A DNA stretch of 64,000 nt from Trifolium pratense (taxonomy: Eukaryota > Streptophyta > Magnoliopsida > Fabales > Fabaceae), in assembly GCF_020283565.1 (NCBI RefSeq), contig NC_060062.1, positions 57,124,439 through 57,188,438 of the forward strand, given 5' to 3'. Shown piece after piece: positions 10,201-18,375 of this stretch. Made by a program: the position numbers and the translations under genes. How positions within the stretch are numbered: position 1 is the first letter of the stretch; the number at the start of each line of letters is the position of its first letter. The notes under the pieces were generated by a model that was not told the DNA's origin, made no database searches, and worked only from the letters and a program-made list of their open reading frames with translations.

Positions 10201-12028
10201 TATGTTACTCTATTGCCTCGCTTGAGAGATTTATTGTCTTTCACTCAACTTTATTTTTGGTCTAAAAGGGGAGTCTACTATGTTATTGGATTATATGAAT
10301 ACTCCATATTATTTTGTTGGTTACTACTTATTCCCGCTGCTAATCAAGTATCCTATAATAGGCTTTTCCTTGTTTGGTCTAGACTTATCTGCAGATATGT
10401 ACTATAGTAACTAAGTGAAAGATAGCCAGTTAGTTACAGTTATTCAATGCGGTGGTTACTTATAGTTAGAGTCTTTATCTATAGGAGAGATTCTACTCTT
10501 TGTAAAGTTCTGATTACAAAGTTATAGTTTCATATTAGTTTTCTTTTTACTCTTCACCATATTCAAAATATGGTACCTAGAGTCTGATTTGGTTTCAAAA
10601 GGCCTCAGATATTTTTTATCTCCACTTCCTCTTTCACCACATTCAATAGTGACAAGTGCTGCAATTCATGTTCTGCTTCTTGATTTGGGATCACTGATGG
10701 ATTCTTCTACTACAGTAACACCCTTGCTGGAAGCTTTGGTTACACTCACACACACTATTTCATTAACAATCAATTTCTTTATCATAATTTCTTCCTTTTC
10801 TGGAAACTCTTATAAATTTTCTCGATAACTATTTACTATGCTATTATAATATATTCTACCATTATGATTATTAATCTGCATTACAATTATTTGAAAAAAA
10901 TATGGGATGTATGTGGATGGTGAAGATTGGCCATATTTAGTAAAAGGCGAGAAGTTGGCAAAACATACTGAAATGTGATGCAAGCGATCTTGTTGTTAGA
11001 TCGTTTGCTTACCGAGGGAGTAATGTTGATATTTATTGTATTTCTGAGTGCTAAATCTGTCAGATAATGTAGTAAAACCAAACCTCCGATATTCATTGGA
11101 TCTTTCAGGGTTTTGCTAAAAGCAATATTGTCATTGAAGACAGTACAAACTTATTGTAAATATATATTGTTTATAAATTTTGTTAAACAGTCATCTGAAT
11201 ACGCTTTTAAGGTTCTAATTCTACGATTTCCATGCTTTTTTTATTCAGACTGCCATTTCTGCCTTGCAATCAGTTCTTCAAGAGGATTTTAAGGCCACTG
11301 AGATTGAGGTAAAATTTAGTAAAACCTTTTTTTTCCCTATTAAGGATTTCATTCTTGTTTTCTCCTTGAAGGTGCCAAAACATTACCTTGCCTTTAATTT
11401 TGAAGATTATATGTAACTGTACTCGTATTGTTGTCATCTAACAATTAGGCCTGGAGTTTTGTCTTCCTGTCCAGTATTTTCCATTTAAAACCCTCTTTTC
11501 AGCATTATATAATAATATATCGTTATCTTTTCTCGCTTTTCTTTTCATGTCACTCAACTCAAGCTAGAATAGTTATTTTACTATCATGAATCCATTAGTT
11601 GACTCTTAATATGATTGAATATATAACAGTCTTTTATCTGATTTCTGTTCCTGTCATATTTCCAGTTTTATAGCTCATGTTTATGTGAGTGATTAATAAC
11701 CAAAACATATATTGATAATTGATATGTTCTTGGAGCTTTGCATTGTAATATTGGTTGTTCCAGAATATTATTTCGCGATTTTTTGAAACTTCGTGTTTCC
11801 TGTGATATAGATCAGATTGATGGCATTTTTGTTCTAAATTTATTGGTCAAGGAATTAATTTTTCTTATTCTTGCTATCCAACAAATACTTTCTCATAATG
11901 ATTTGATGCAAATGGTGGTATTTTGCGTTTTCTAGGTTGGAGTTGTGCAGATGGATAATCCAGAATTTAGAGTTCTGTCCACCGAGGAAGTTGATGAACA
12001 CTTGACTTCAATAAGCGAGCGTGATTGA
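1247..12028 (+). CDS. PAA1: 20S proteasome subunit alpha type-6, nine exons
   Basis: This is an outer-ring alpha subunit of the 20S core protease, which acts in the cytosol and nucleus. Exons: 1247-1322, 1760-1854, 1942-2023, 7576-7672, 8130-8188, 8346-8428, 10017-10112, 11249-11308 and 11936-12028. They sum to 741 nt (246 aa plus stop, the family's usual length), and every phase closes. Recognisable features are the alpha N-terminal signature ([20 protein letters not shown]), [37 protein letters not shown] and the C-terminal SERD. All introns are GT-AG except intron 1, which is best read as GC-AG (donor at 1323). Residue 12 is Tyr where plant and human alpha-6 proteins I know have His. Other changes ([20 protein letters not shown]) are unusual for so conserved a protein. 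Intron 3 carries a 5.2-kb retrotransposon. PAA1 and PAA2 cannot be told apart here. The gene looks intact; whether it is expressed is unknown. Confidence 0.93.
2049..2085 (+). repeat. Direct repeat in PAA intron 3, copy 1
   Basis: TTTGTTTTAGATTTGTGAAA and the following bases recur with one change at 7341-7376, just past the CRM-1 insertion. With the retrotransposon removed, the two copies are about 91 bp apart, so this is an older near-tandem duplication in the intron and not a product of the insertion. Confidence 0.75.
2140..2383 (+). repeat. CRM-1 5' LTR, internally deleted
   Basis: The LTR matches the 3' LTR up to GGACAATCAAAG (about 2353) and then jumps to TTACGAATTAAAGCACTC. About 440 bp are lost, including the TATA-like CCATATAAGCC seen near 6999 in the 3' LTR. 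It starts TGGTGTG where the 3' LTR has TGGTTGTG. The deletion probably silenced the element's own promoter. Confidence 0.9.
2388..2399 (+). other. CRM-1 primer binding site (iMet type)
   Basis: TGGTATCAGAGC lies 4 nt after the 5' LTR. It matches the PBS commonly used with the 3' end of initiator methionine tRNA in plant LTR elements. Confidence 0.85.
2430..6668 (+). CDS. CRM-1 gag-pol polyprotein, intact ORF
   Basis: The ORF is 1,412 codons from the first ATG (2430), with a GTG-initiated extension 3 codons upstream that is unlikely to be used. Order: gag (residues about 40-250), CCHC knuckle [14 protein letters not shown] (about 268), aspartic protease-like [12 protein letters not shown] (about 370), reverse transcriptase with YLDDILVYS (about 730), RNase H ([14 protein letters not shown]), integrase zinc finger ending CVTCHMAK, integrase core, and the CRM-type tail. 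The stop lies 16 nt inside the 3' LTR because of an extra T in TGGTTGTG. The relative CRM-2 and this element's own 5' LTR keep the frame open further. The ORF has no internal lesion, but the 5' LTR deletion makes self-transcription unlikely. Confidence 0.93.
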   Translation: MDFDSDDFMDRLREALRNVDLRDERWRPRRGEPRPNVDEFKITELPEFNGSADPEVYLEWERKIDRMFDFKDLDDEKRCKYAILKLGKSASLWYEGLKTRRTRDGKEKIRSWQSLKRKLRKRYVPSNHRLNLYKKISDLVQGKMSVTEYIDEFENLCLMGEVEENEEQRMSRFLRGLNKNIAFAVELCNYTDFNTLCTLCLKIENQNKSRYNAGSSSGWSKGGVSGSANPAPSTKPMVNQPKQSDPTPKQPIATAKETNLSKVRCFKCQGFGHFSRACPNQRVVTLREAISMRDELVKEEEESGGSFGGNIESDGVEIVEDDDDEVEVYGPPIYDTLMLRTLQAKAVPVEGDQIFYTKCQVKDKWCSVIVDGGSCTNAASTEIVSKLGLLTTKHPKPYALHWLDNGSSINVTRQTRVGLTMGSYVDEILCDVVPMIASHILLGRPWQFDRDVTHRGRSNEHELNFNGKRIVLKPMASNEVRSMITKRGKKPSLAMFATENEVKDAIDNGELVYMLVAKNAKQDNVETPLKQQLEAVLGEYEDVFPIELPIGLPPIRGIEHQIDLIPGAPLPNKAAYRCNPEETKELQRQIEELISMGYVRESMSPCAVPALLVPKKDGSWRMCIDSRAVNNITIKYRFPIPRLDDMLDELHGSVIFSKIDLKSGYHQIRMREGDEWKTAFKTKHGLYEWLVMPFGLTNAPSTFMRLMNEVLKPFLGKFVVVYLDDILVYSKSIEEHFTHLKQIFETLRAQKLYGKKEKCDFLVESVVFLGYVVSKDGVSVDQTKVDAIKTWPSPTTVSEVRSFLGLASFYRRFIQNFSTIASPMTECLKKGAFVWNEQAQKAFELIKLKLCEAPVLALLDFTQPFEVECDASGVGIGAVLIQNKRPIAYFSEKLGGARLNYCTYDKEFYAIVRALDYWSHYLRSNHFILHSDHESLKYINGQQKLSPRHAKWVEFLQSFNFSSKYKDGKSNVVADALSRRYALISILETRLLGFETLKDYYKEDVDFGEIYSNCENGAFGKYIVQGGFLFKENRLCIPRHSIRELLVREAHGGGLAGHFGITKTLEILKEHFHWPKMLGDVQKVISKCVTCHMAKSSFKPGAYTPLPTPSGPWMDVSMDFIVALPRTQRGKDAIMVVVDRFSKMAHFVACHKTDDASNVADLYFREIVRLHGVPKTIVSDRDSKFLSYFWNTLWRKLGTKLLFSTSHHPQTDGQTEVTNRTLGTLLRGLVSKTQKDWDLKLAHAEFAYNRSPTYATNHSPFEVVYGVNPYLPLDLITMPKEELVHPDAEAKLKSMIKLHKQVQERIKAVNEVYKQRSKNKKPKLFNEGDLVWVHLRKERFPSKRKNKLMPRADGPFKVISKINDNAYKIELPGEYGVHATFNIGDLSPYLDDDGIQELRSIPFKGGGDGCEN
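6653..7335 (+). repeat. CRM-1 3' LTR
   Basis: A full-length 683-bp LTR, TGG...TCA. It includes a TATA-like CCATATAAGCC near 6999 and a tRNA-like segment near 7120-7160. Over the 244 bp shared with the 5' LTR I see a few substitutions and one indel, so it is older than CRM-2. Confidence 0.9.
7341..7376 (+). repeat. Direct repeat in PAA intron 3, copy 2
   Basis: Partner of 2049-2085. It begins directly after the ATTAC target duplication of CRM-1. Confidence 0.75.
8429..10016 (+). other. PAA intron 6
   Basis: A 1.6-kb AT-rich intron with GTACGT donor and TTAG acceptor. Apart from the duplicated unit at 9250-9412, I see no coding or RNA feature. Confidence 0.8.
9250..9412 (+). repeat. Imperfect tandem duplication in PAA intron 6
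   Basis: Two diverged units of about 82 bp, each beginning GGATACYAAGTTTTGGT and followed by a T-rich stretch. The origin is unknown; it may be part of a decayed MITE. Confidence 0.5.
10390..10640 (+). repeat. Possible decayed copia LTR/leader remnant in PAA intron 7
   Basis: The LTR-style stretch (GTTAGTTACAGTTATTC, CTTTGTAAAGTTCTGATTAC) ends near CCATATTCA. It is followed by ATATGGTACCTAGAGTCTGA, which resembles a mutated PBS of the TGGTATCTAGAGC kind. No clear termini or target duplication were found. The call is tentative. Confidence 0.35.
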
Positions 12029-12187
12029 GTTCTCCAGACTTTTTCAGTTTAGATTAATCAATTACCTGTTGTGTGGGATCATTCAATTGATTTTGTTATG
12101 ATATTTGAATATATCTAGTTGCCAAAAGATGAAGTTGAAGATTATATTTGCTATTATTACAAGTTGGAGCTTAACCATTGTTTGATT
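12029..12187 (+). other. Presumed PAA 3' UTR and downstream flank
   Basis: AT-rich sequence after the TGA. No clear AATAAA signal was seen. Confidence 0.4.
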
Positions 12188-12332
12188 CATATGTTGGCAA
12201 TTACACTCTGCTTGAGTTGAACACATAGACAAGGGTCCGCTAAACCGGAGAAAAACCGCTTTGAACCGGTGAGAACCGGGAAAACTGGTGAACCGGAAAA
12301 ACCGGCCGGTTCTGTCATATGTTGGCAATTAC
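12188..12332. repeat. CCGG-rich block bracketed by a 17-bp direct repeat
   Basis: CATATGTTGGCAATTAC occurs at 12188-12204 and 12316-12332. Between them lies a run of AACCGG/GAACCGG words (12244-12310). It could be a small insertion with a 17-bp target duplication, or a remnant of a hAT-like end, where AACCGG words are common. The type is not settled. Confidence 0.55.
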
Positions 12333-12817
12333 TACCTATGACAGTCCTATATTTTGATTTGTTCCTTCATTCTATTAGTTTTTGGACAAACTCTTAAGTA
12401 AATGAATTCCCACAATCGATCCTATTTTTTTTCTCTTTATGTGTGACACACTCTGAGCAAATGAAATGATAAAGACAAACTCTAGACACAGAAAAATGGA
12501 AGTTGAAAAAGTAAGAGAGATGGATGCGAACTAGAGATTTAGGGTTGAGTTTTTCTTCTCGCACCCTCGTAGGACATACACATCCCCTGATATTCTCAAT
12601 TTATCCCTCTTGCTACTTAAGATATCAGTGTGTAACATTGCAAAAATTAAAAAACCACAGTTGACATTCTAGGATGCGAACTAGTTCATCGTATATAAAT
12701 CAATTTTTTTTGTCCCCTTCATCTTATGAGGTGGTAATACCATGAATTATACTGATAGATTGCATATAGATATATAGTAAAACTATTAGAATTATATTTT
12801 TTTTTAAATATCTCTAC

Positions 12818-12880
12818 GTATATTATTAGACTTTTTTTTGGTAAGCAAAGGGGCCTAAACCCAGTATATTATTAGACTTT
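12818..12880 (-). mobile_element. Micro-retroposon: 5'-truncated SINE/LINE tail with 17-bp target duplication
   Basis: A 17-bp direct repeat GTATATTATTAGACTTT (12818-12834 and 12864-12880) brackets only about 29 bp. On the minus strand that insert reads CTGGGTTTAGGCCCC, then TTTGCTTACC, then an A run. This is the signature of a target-primed retroposon that kept only its 3' tail. Confidence 0.75.
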
Positions 12881-12893
12881 ATTATTATGAAAG

Positions 12894-13041
12894 ATTACTC
12901 ATAATTATATGAGAATCATTAGGAGTAATTAGGAGTAATCATATGATACAATTGTTGTATATATATGTGAATGGTCAAAGTAATAACAGGCACGACAAAT
13001 AATTCTTATAAGCTATTACAACTCATATAATTATGAGTAAT
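12894..13041. repeat. 148-bp foldback (MITE-like)
   Basis: Perfect 20-bp inverted repeats form the two ends: ATTACTCATAATTATATGAG at 12894-12913 and its complement at 13022-13041. No clear target duplication, so the family is unassigned. Confidence 0.55.
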
Positions 13042-13410
13042 ACTACCCTGTCCCTAATTATTAGATCCTGTTTGACAAAAATGTACTATTCATTTATCTT
13101 GTTTTGCATTAAATAAGAAAATGAGTGTATGATTTGCATGATTTGAATTAAACTCGTGTTTAATATTATGTTTTAATTTGCATGATTTGCTCAAATGACC
13201 ATTGTACAATGACGTTAATATGTCATAACTGACGACTTGTTTACGAGATAAAGTGTAAACTCAGTTCACACTCTAAATAGTTGTGCTTTGGTTTGCACTC
13301 TACGTAGCGAACTGAGTTTCAGTTCGCATTCTATGAAGCAAATGACAATATTTGTTACTCAAACACAACATGTGAGCCCCCTTGAATGAAAAATATCATG
13401 AAAAAAGAGC

Positions 13411-13591
13411 TTTTTTTTTTAATTGGTTTTTATCCTCTTGTTCCTAGGAGAAGGGGACCTTAGTAGTCCAGAGTTCGGGGCGAGTTCTGGTAGTGGTTCC
13501 AGTCCCCTCCCAAATGTAGTTGCGGGGAGTCGAACCATGGTCCTCCCTACCAAGTCCAGCGCCAATCACCACTGAATCAACTAATATTCGG
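13411..13591 (-). mobile_element. tRNA-derived SINE, minus strand
   Basis: On the minus strand the head reads TTGATTCAGTGGTGATTGG, followed by a pol III B-box-like GGTTCGACTCCC (around 13530). The tail is an A run (T run at 13411-13420 on the plus strand). The flanks carry similar AAAGAGCT/AAAGAGTT words, a decayed target duplication. From memory, this head and body are common in cool-season legume genomes. Confidence 0.75.
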
Positions 13592-13705
13592 TAAAGAGTT
13601 CTCTTTTTAGGATGACTTTAAATGAAAAACTTATGACTTCAAATGGAAAACTTATAAAAATTGGTAATAAATTTATTATTTATTGATTTTTATTTTTAAT
13701 ATATT

Positions 13706-13775
13706 GTTTAACCGGTCCAACCAGTTGAACCGTGAACCAGAGGTTACACTGGTTCGATCTACGATCCGGTTTTTA
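13706..13775. repeat. AACCGG-rich remnant
   Basis: This segment (TTAACCGGTCCAACCAG, GTGAACCAG) uses the same words as the block at 12244-12310. Both may derive from the same hAT-like family. Confidence 0.35.
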
Positions 13776-13783
13776 AAATATTG

Positions 13784-13892
13784 ATAATTGTAACATTTGG
13801 ATAACAATCTACGACTTTGACAATCATCGACATAGTTAAGAGAATTCGATGAATAATTGTAACATTTGGATAACAATCTACGACTTTGACAA
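13784..13892. repeat. 40-bp direct repeat, period 69
   Basis: ATAATTGTAACATTTGGATA and the following 20 bases recur exactly at 13784-13823 and 13853-13892. A local tandem duplication. Confidence 0.8.
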
Positions 13893-13993
13893 ACTCAAGA
13901 ATTTCAATTGTTGAAATCAACACATTTAGCAGGCACATTTGCTACACTTTCAATTCATAAAAAAATCATCTACATCAACATCTAACAAAGAAC

Positions 13994-15744
13994 CTAGAGT
14001 ACACAACCTTAGCTAAAGCATCTCGGCTCAGTGTAGCAGCTTCGGGATCCAGGCATTTTATAATAGTTTCATCACGAGTAACAAACTAACAATTATACGC
14101 TTGCAAAGAGAATCGTATTCCAGATCACACTTTAAGAACAGCATCATGAACTTATTCCAACAAAATCCATTGCTCTCCTTGTATCACAATATTCTTTAAA
14201 TTCATCATATCCTTCCAACTCATAGCAATTTGTTTGATTTAGATAATGAAAGGTTCCAGGGTTTCCTAATTTGTACTTCTGAACAACCTGCGAAAGATAA
14301 ATAATATAAAAATGGGTTAAATATGCATAAGGTCCCTGCACTTACGAGTCATTTGAGTTTTAGTCCCTGTATTTTAAAAATATTTCATTTTGCCACTGTA
14401 CTTTCATTTTACTTTAAAAATGGTCCCCAGACCTTTTTTTTGTTGTTGAAATGACACATTTTTGCTGATCTGTCACTGTTGACTGGACTTTAGAGTTGAT
14501 GACTAATTTAATTTTGCAGTGAATCGATCAAAATACCCTTAAATAAATAATTTTTTAAAAGTAAAATAAAATTGACACATCATAAAAAAATGTGTCACTT
14601 CAACAAAAAATGGGTTCAGGGACCATTTTTAAAGTAAAATGAAAGTGCAGTGGCAAAATGAAAGCATTTTAAAATGCAGGGACTAAAACTCAAATGACCC
14701 GTAAGTGCAGGGACCTTTTGCATATTTAAGCCTATAAAAATATCAGGAAAAATAAAAAAACTTGAATCCAAAGAAGTTACAAACAAAATTAATATTAACA
14801 GTTACAGCAGCAAGCTTTATCATAATTAAGCTAAAGGGACACATCTTACAACAAACAATAAGTGTTTTACATAATACATAAAAATGATGAGGAAAAGAAA
14901 CCAACTCTTGTTTTCTACCAAACCACTACATAGGTCCATTGCTAGACATATCACTCTGATTGTCAGTTACTTATATTTATGATTCGATACAGGAATCAAT
15001 TAATGAATGCATAAACAAATGCTCTGCATTTATATATTGATTTGTTCCAATCTTTCTGCCACCTTAATTTTGATTCAGCACAAAAGAAACTTAATTACCT
15101 CCGGAGGTGCAACACAAAGCATATAGAAACAGTGATAATTCCTCTCTCGATCCGACAACTGGCAAAAACGTGATCTTTCCAGCAGGTAAGTCCTGATAGC
15201 AGCTCCAGAAATTCATCCCTCTGGTCAAATTGAATCTGCACAAACTTACCAAAACAATTGCACAAGTCACAAGTGAGAGTTAAAAAATAGTACAAATAAG
15301 ACAGAAGTATAAAATTTGCACTGCACTAATATAAGGGAAAACCCCTACCTTGAATTATTGTTTCTAACAGTCTATGCATTTCCAAAGGCTTCTAGAACAG
15401 GATTGGACTGAAATTAATCAGAAAAGGGGGGCAAATGAGATCAATTAAGTGGATATGAGATATGACATAAGGTTTCCCCAAATTTAGATCCAGGAAAAGG
15501 TTGAGAAACAGCAAAAATATTTGGTAGTCAAACAGGTTGCCAAAATGCCAATTCTATAAAGGATTAATTTTATTACCTCCAGGACTTTCTGCTCAGCAGT
15601 TCTACCTTCAGCAACATTCGCTCTGCCTCCCATGTAAGCAACATAGCGCATAAGTAACTTTGTGCTTTCTGTTTTACCTGCCCCACTTTCACCACTAACC
15701 AATATTGACAGGCTGATTCCCTCATTGATCAAAAGCCTAAACGG
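13994..15744 (-). pseudogene. Class XI myosin motor-domain pseudogene fragment
   Basis: In minus-strand order. Exon A, 15744-15577: P-loop [12 protein letters not shown] and [11 protein letters not shown]. Exon B, 15407-15349: SNPVLEAFGNA, then an in-frame TAG (plus 15372-15374). Exon C, 15257-15099: FGKFVQIQFDQR, then a one-base loss that shifts the frame; [13 protein letters not shown] is in another frame, and its acceptor AG has become AA. A fused last block, 14287-13994: [15 protein letters not shown], then CDLEYDSLCKRII and [18 protein letters not shown], with several intervening exons deleted and more frameshifts. The match to plant myosin XI is clear. It cannot encode a motor. Exons upstream of A lie beyond the gypsy insertion at 15839, or are lost. 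Confidence 0.92.
14314..14732. mobile_element. Mutator-like MITE, 419 bp
   Basis: Long inverted termini of about 150 bp (GGGTTAAATATGCATAAGGT against GGCTTAAATATGCAAAAGGT on the other strand) and a perfect 9-bp target duplication TATAAAAAT (14305-14313 and 14733-14741). The 9-bp duplication and long TIRs are the Mutator-superfamily pattern. No coding capacity. It lies in a myosin pseudogene intron. Confidence 0.9.
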
Positions 15745-15930
15745 CTAGTGTAAAAAAAAAAGTAATTACACGATACTCAGATTGTTAAAAAGCCATAGTT
15801 TTAGTTTCTTACAAACTCTTTCATAGTACAAAGAATAGTGTTGAGGGATTTAATAATACTCTGCCATGGGAGAATCTTTACTAAAAGATCGGCCAGACCT
15901 TAAGACTCCCTTTGATGTTCTTGGTGCCTG

Positions 15931-16981
15931 CGGTGTGCAAAAAATTTGGCTATCCTTAACCAAATTACTAACTAATCCATATCCAATTTTAGTTTGCAAA
16001 ATCGATTTAAAAAAAAAACCACATCACTCCAATAAAAAAACACCAATTATAAACCATAACCACATTTTTTAATTTGTTTTGGAATTGGTTTGAAAATTCA
16101 GGCTCAATAGCTAATTTAGGCCCGATCTTCAATCTTTTAAAATTCTTTATTATATAATAAAATAATTAATTAAAAGAGGTGGTGGAGGACCGGTGGTCAA
16201 CATGGCGGTCAACGCCGGACCACCGGTGGCTGACCGGCACGACGGGTGGCGGTTTCCGGCGGACCTCCGGCACTTTCACGACGGCCGGTGGTGGTGCTCC
16301 GACGGCCGGCCACCACCAACCACCCATACTATTTTATTATTATTTTATTTTAAAAATCAGACTTTTAATAATTATTTTAAAAAAAATTAAAAAATCAGTT
16401 TTTAATGTTTTTAGTTTTTAAAAATAATTAAAAAAATCAGTTTTTTTTAAAAATAATTAAAAAATCAGTTTTAATGTTTTTAGTTTTTCAAAAATTTAGT
16501 ATTTTAATTTTTTTCCTATAATAAATATTAGTTTTTTTTGTATTTAAAAATCAGATTTTTTAATTTTAAAAATTACTCTTTTTTTAAATAATAAAAAATA
16601 TTTTTAAAACAATATAAAAAACAAGTTTTCGGCTAAGTAAAAAATAATTTGGGTTTAGAAAAAATACTTTGTGGGTTGATTATAAACCAATTCAATCATA
16701 AAATTAATGAAAAATTATGTTTTTAAAATAATTAATAAATCTATTTTTTTAATCAACTAATAAAAAAATTAGTTTAAGTAAAAAACCTATTTAAAATTGG
16801 ATCGTGTGAATAACTTAAATTTTATTACAAACCGGTTATAAATTGGTTTCGATCCGGTTAATAACCAAATCCAAATTAGTTTTAAAAAATAACCGGTTTG
16901 TCATTGAAATGGTTTTGGTTTAGAACCAAAACCATCAATTAGGTGTGGTGTGGTGTGGTTTCCAAACCATGCACACCCCTA
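15931..16981. mobile_element. hAT-like non-autonomous transposon, 1,051 bp
   Basis: A perfect 8-bp target duplication GGTGCCTG (15923-15930 and 16982-16989). The termini are CGGTGTGCA on the left and TGCACACCCCTA on the right, so the inverted repeat is shared only over about 8 bp and the left end looks eroded. An 8-bp duplication with GGGGTGTGCA-type ends fits hAT. There is no transposase. The interior is AT-rich except for a GC-rich island at 16179-16322. Confidence 0.85.
16179..16322. other. GC-rich island inside the hAT-like element
   Basis: About 145 bp dominated by CCGG, GGTGG and CCACC words, in an otherwise very AT-rich element. Open in two frames but with no recognisable protein. It may be a captured genomic fragment. 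Confidence 0.6.
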
Positions 16982-17466
16982 GGTGCCTGTAGACAGCAAT
17001 ATGAATTGCATGAGTAACAGTATTTAAAAAAAAAAAAAACTTAGGAGAAGATACGAGGGCTGAGGATTATAATAAGACATTGATAGAGATACGAACACAG
17101 AAGTGGGCTTAGAAGAATTTGGGCCCAAGCCAAGAGTGTGAAAATTCTATGCTAGGAAAAAGACAAAAGGAAAGAATAATGACGTGGCCTAGGAGTTGGA
17201 GTATTTATGTGCTGTCAATGATTGAGAAGAATCATCTTAGAATTTCTGTTATTGAAAGTGGGGTCACTAGTGATAGTGATTTGGGAGCACCTAGTGCTCA
17301 GGGCTGTTAGACAGCACTAGCAGTTTGTTATTTTCTATTTCCCTGCCATTCCTTCTATGTACTTGAACCTTTTTATTCCATTAATATAAACAAATATCTT
17401 TTCCTGCTTCATTACATATTTGAATCAGTACAAGAATCATACCTTTTACAAATCAATATCTATCAA

Positions 17467-17484
17467 TTGGTCCGACCTGCCGGA
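17467..17484 (+). other. G4 primer binding site (non-iMet)
   Basis: TTGGTCCGACCTGCCGG directly follows the LTR's terminal CA. It begins TGG as a PBS must, but is not the iMet type used by the other elements here. The cognate tRNA was not identified. Confidence 0.5.
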
Positions 17485-17511
17485 TCTATTCCCCGGAACC
17501 AGCGATTGTTG

Positions 17512-18375
17512 ATGCCACCGAGACGAAACACAAAACCAAAGATGGGTGATCGTGTTGATGTTTTGGAAACTCGAATGGGTACCGTTGATAACACGCTTGC
17601 TGAATTAGTTCGTCAGATGCAAACCCACTCTACCCAGATGCAAGACCACTATACCCAGATGCAACACAATAGCAACGTTCTCGCTAAGCTTAGCGAACAA
17701 ATGCTTAAGCTGACTCAGAAAGATGGGAACGAAGGAGAGACATCTGTGAACGACTCATCACAAGGTGAATCTCGCCTCGCCGGAAAGAAAGTAAAACTCC
17801 CCCTGTTTGATGGAGAAGACCCTGTGGCTTGGATTACGCGTGCAGAGATATATTTTGACGTGCAAAATACCGTTGATGAGATGCGTGTCAAGCTCGTCAG
17901 ATTGAGCATGGAAGGTTCAACCACTCATTGGTTTAATCTTCTGATGGAGACGGAGGACGATTTGTCATGGGAGAAATTGAAACGAGCGTTAATTGCTCGT
18001 TATGGAGGACGACGACTGGAAAACCCATTTGAAGAATTATCTACCTTGAAACAGAGAGGTACAGTGGAAGAATTTGTGGAATCGTTTGAGTTACTCTCAT
18101 CTCAAGTAGGGAGGCTTCCAGAAGAACAATACCTGGGTTACTTTATGAGTGGGTTAAAACCCCAGATCCGGAGGCGTGTTCGTACATTAAATCCTCGTAA
18201 TCGGATGGAAATGATGCGAATAGCTAAGGATGTTGAAGGTGAACTGAAAGACGACGATGACGTTGAGGTAGAGCGTCGTAAGAAAAACAATTATGAGAGA
18301 TTGGGCCTAAGTGATTGGGCCAGGTCGATGAAAGGTAGAAATGGGTCACAGCCCAAAGAAAATACACGTGTGTCT
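17512..18375 (+). pseudogene. G4 gag, 5' part
   Basis: The first ATG is at 17512 (MPPRRNTKPKMGDRV). A predicted coiled region (VDVLETRMGTVDNTLAELV) is followed by a retrotransposon gag core (VKLPLFDGEDPVAWITRAE, STLKQRGTVEEFVESF, MSGLKPQIRRRV). The frame is open until C5 interrupts it after TGTCT (18371-18375). It resumes at 27755 after C5 and its target duplication. Confidence 0.85.

Larger units (their letters stand above)
12333..13410. other. AT-rich intergenic stretch
   Basis: No gene is visible. It contains the small retroposon at 12818-12880 and the foldback at 12894-13041. The rest is AT-rich sequence without recognisable features. Confidence 0.6.
15839..17465 (+). repeat. G4 5' LTR, interrupted by a hAT-like element
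   Basis: It starts TGTTGAGGG and ends TATCTATCA just before the PBS-like TTGGTCCGACC. The 1,051-bp hAT-like insertion plus its 8-bp duplication split it. The start is inferred from the TG terminus and the end of the myosin-intron sequence, since no second LTR is in the window. Confidence 0.65.

Noticed and set aside
12230..13780. A single 1.5-kb hAT element linking the two AACCGG-rich blocks
   Set aside because: No common termini or 8-bp duplication could be found, and a SINE and other repeats lie between them.
16179..16421. 80- and 65-codon frames in the hAT GC island
   Set aside because: Two overlapping frames with Gly/Thr/His-rich products and no homology I recognise. Likely a composition effect.
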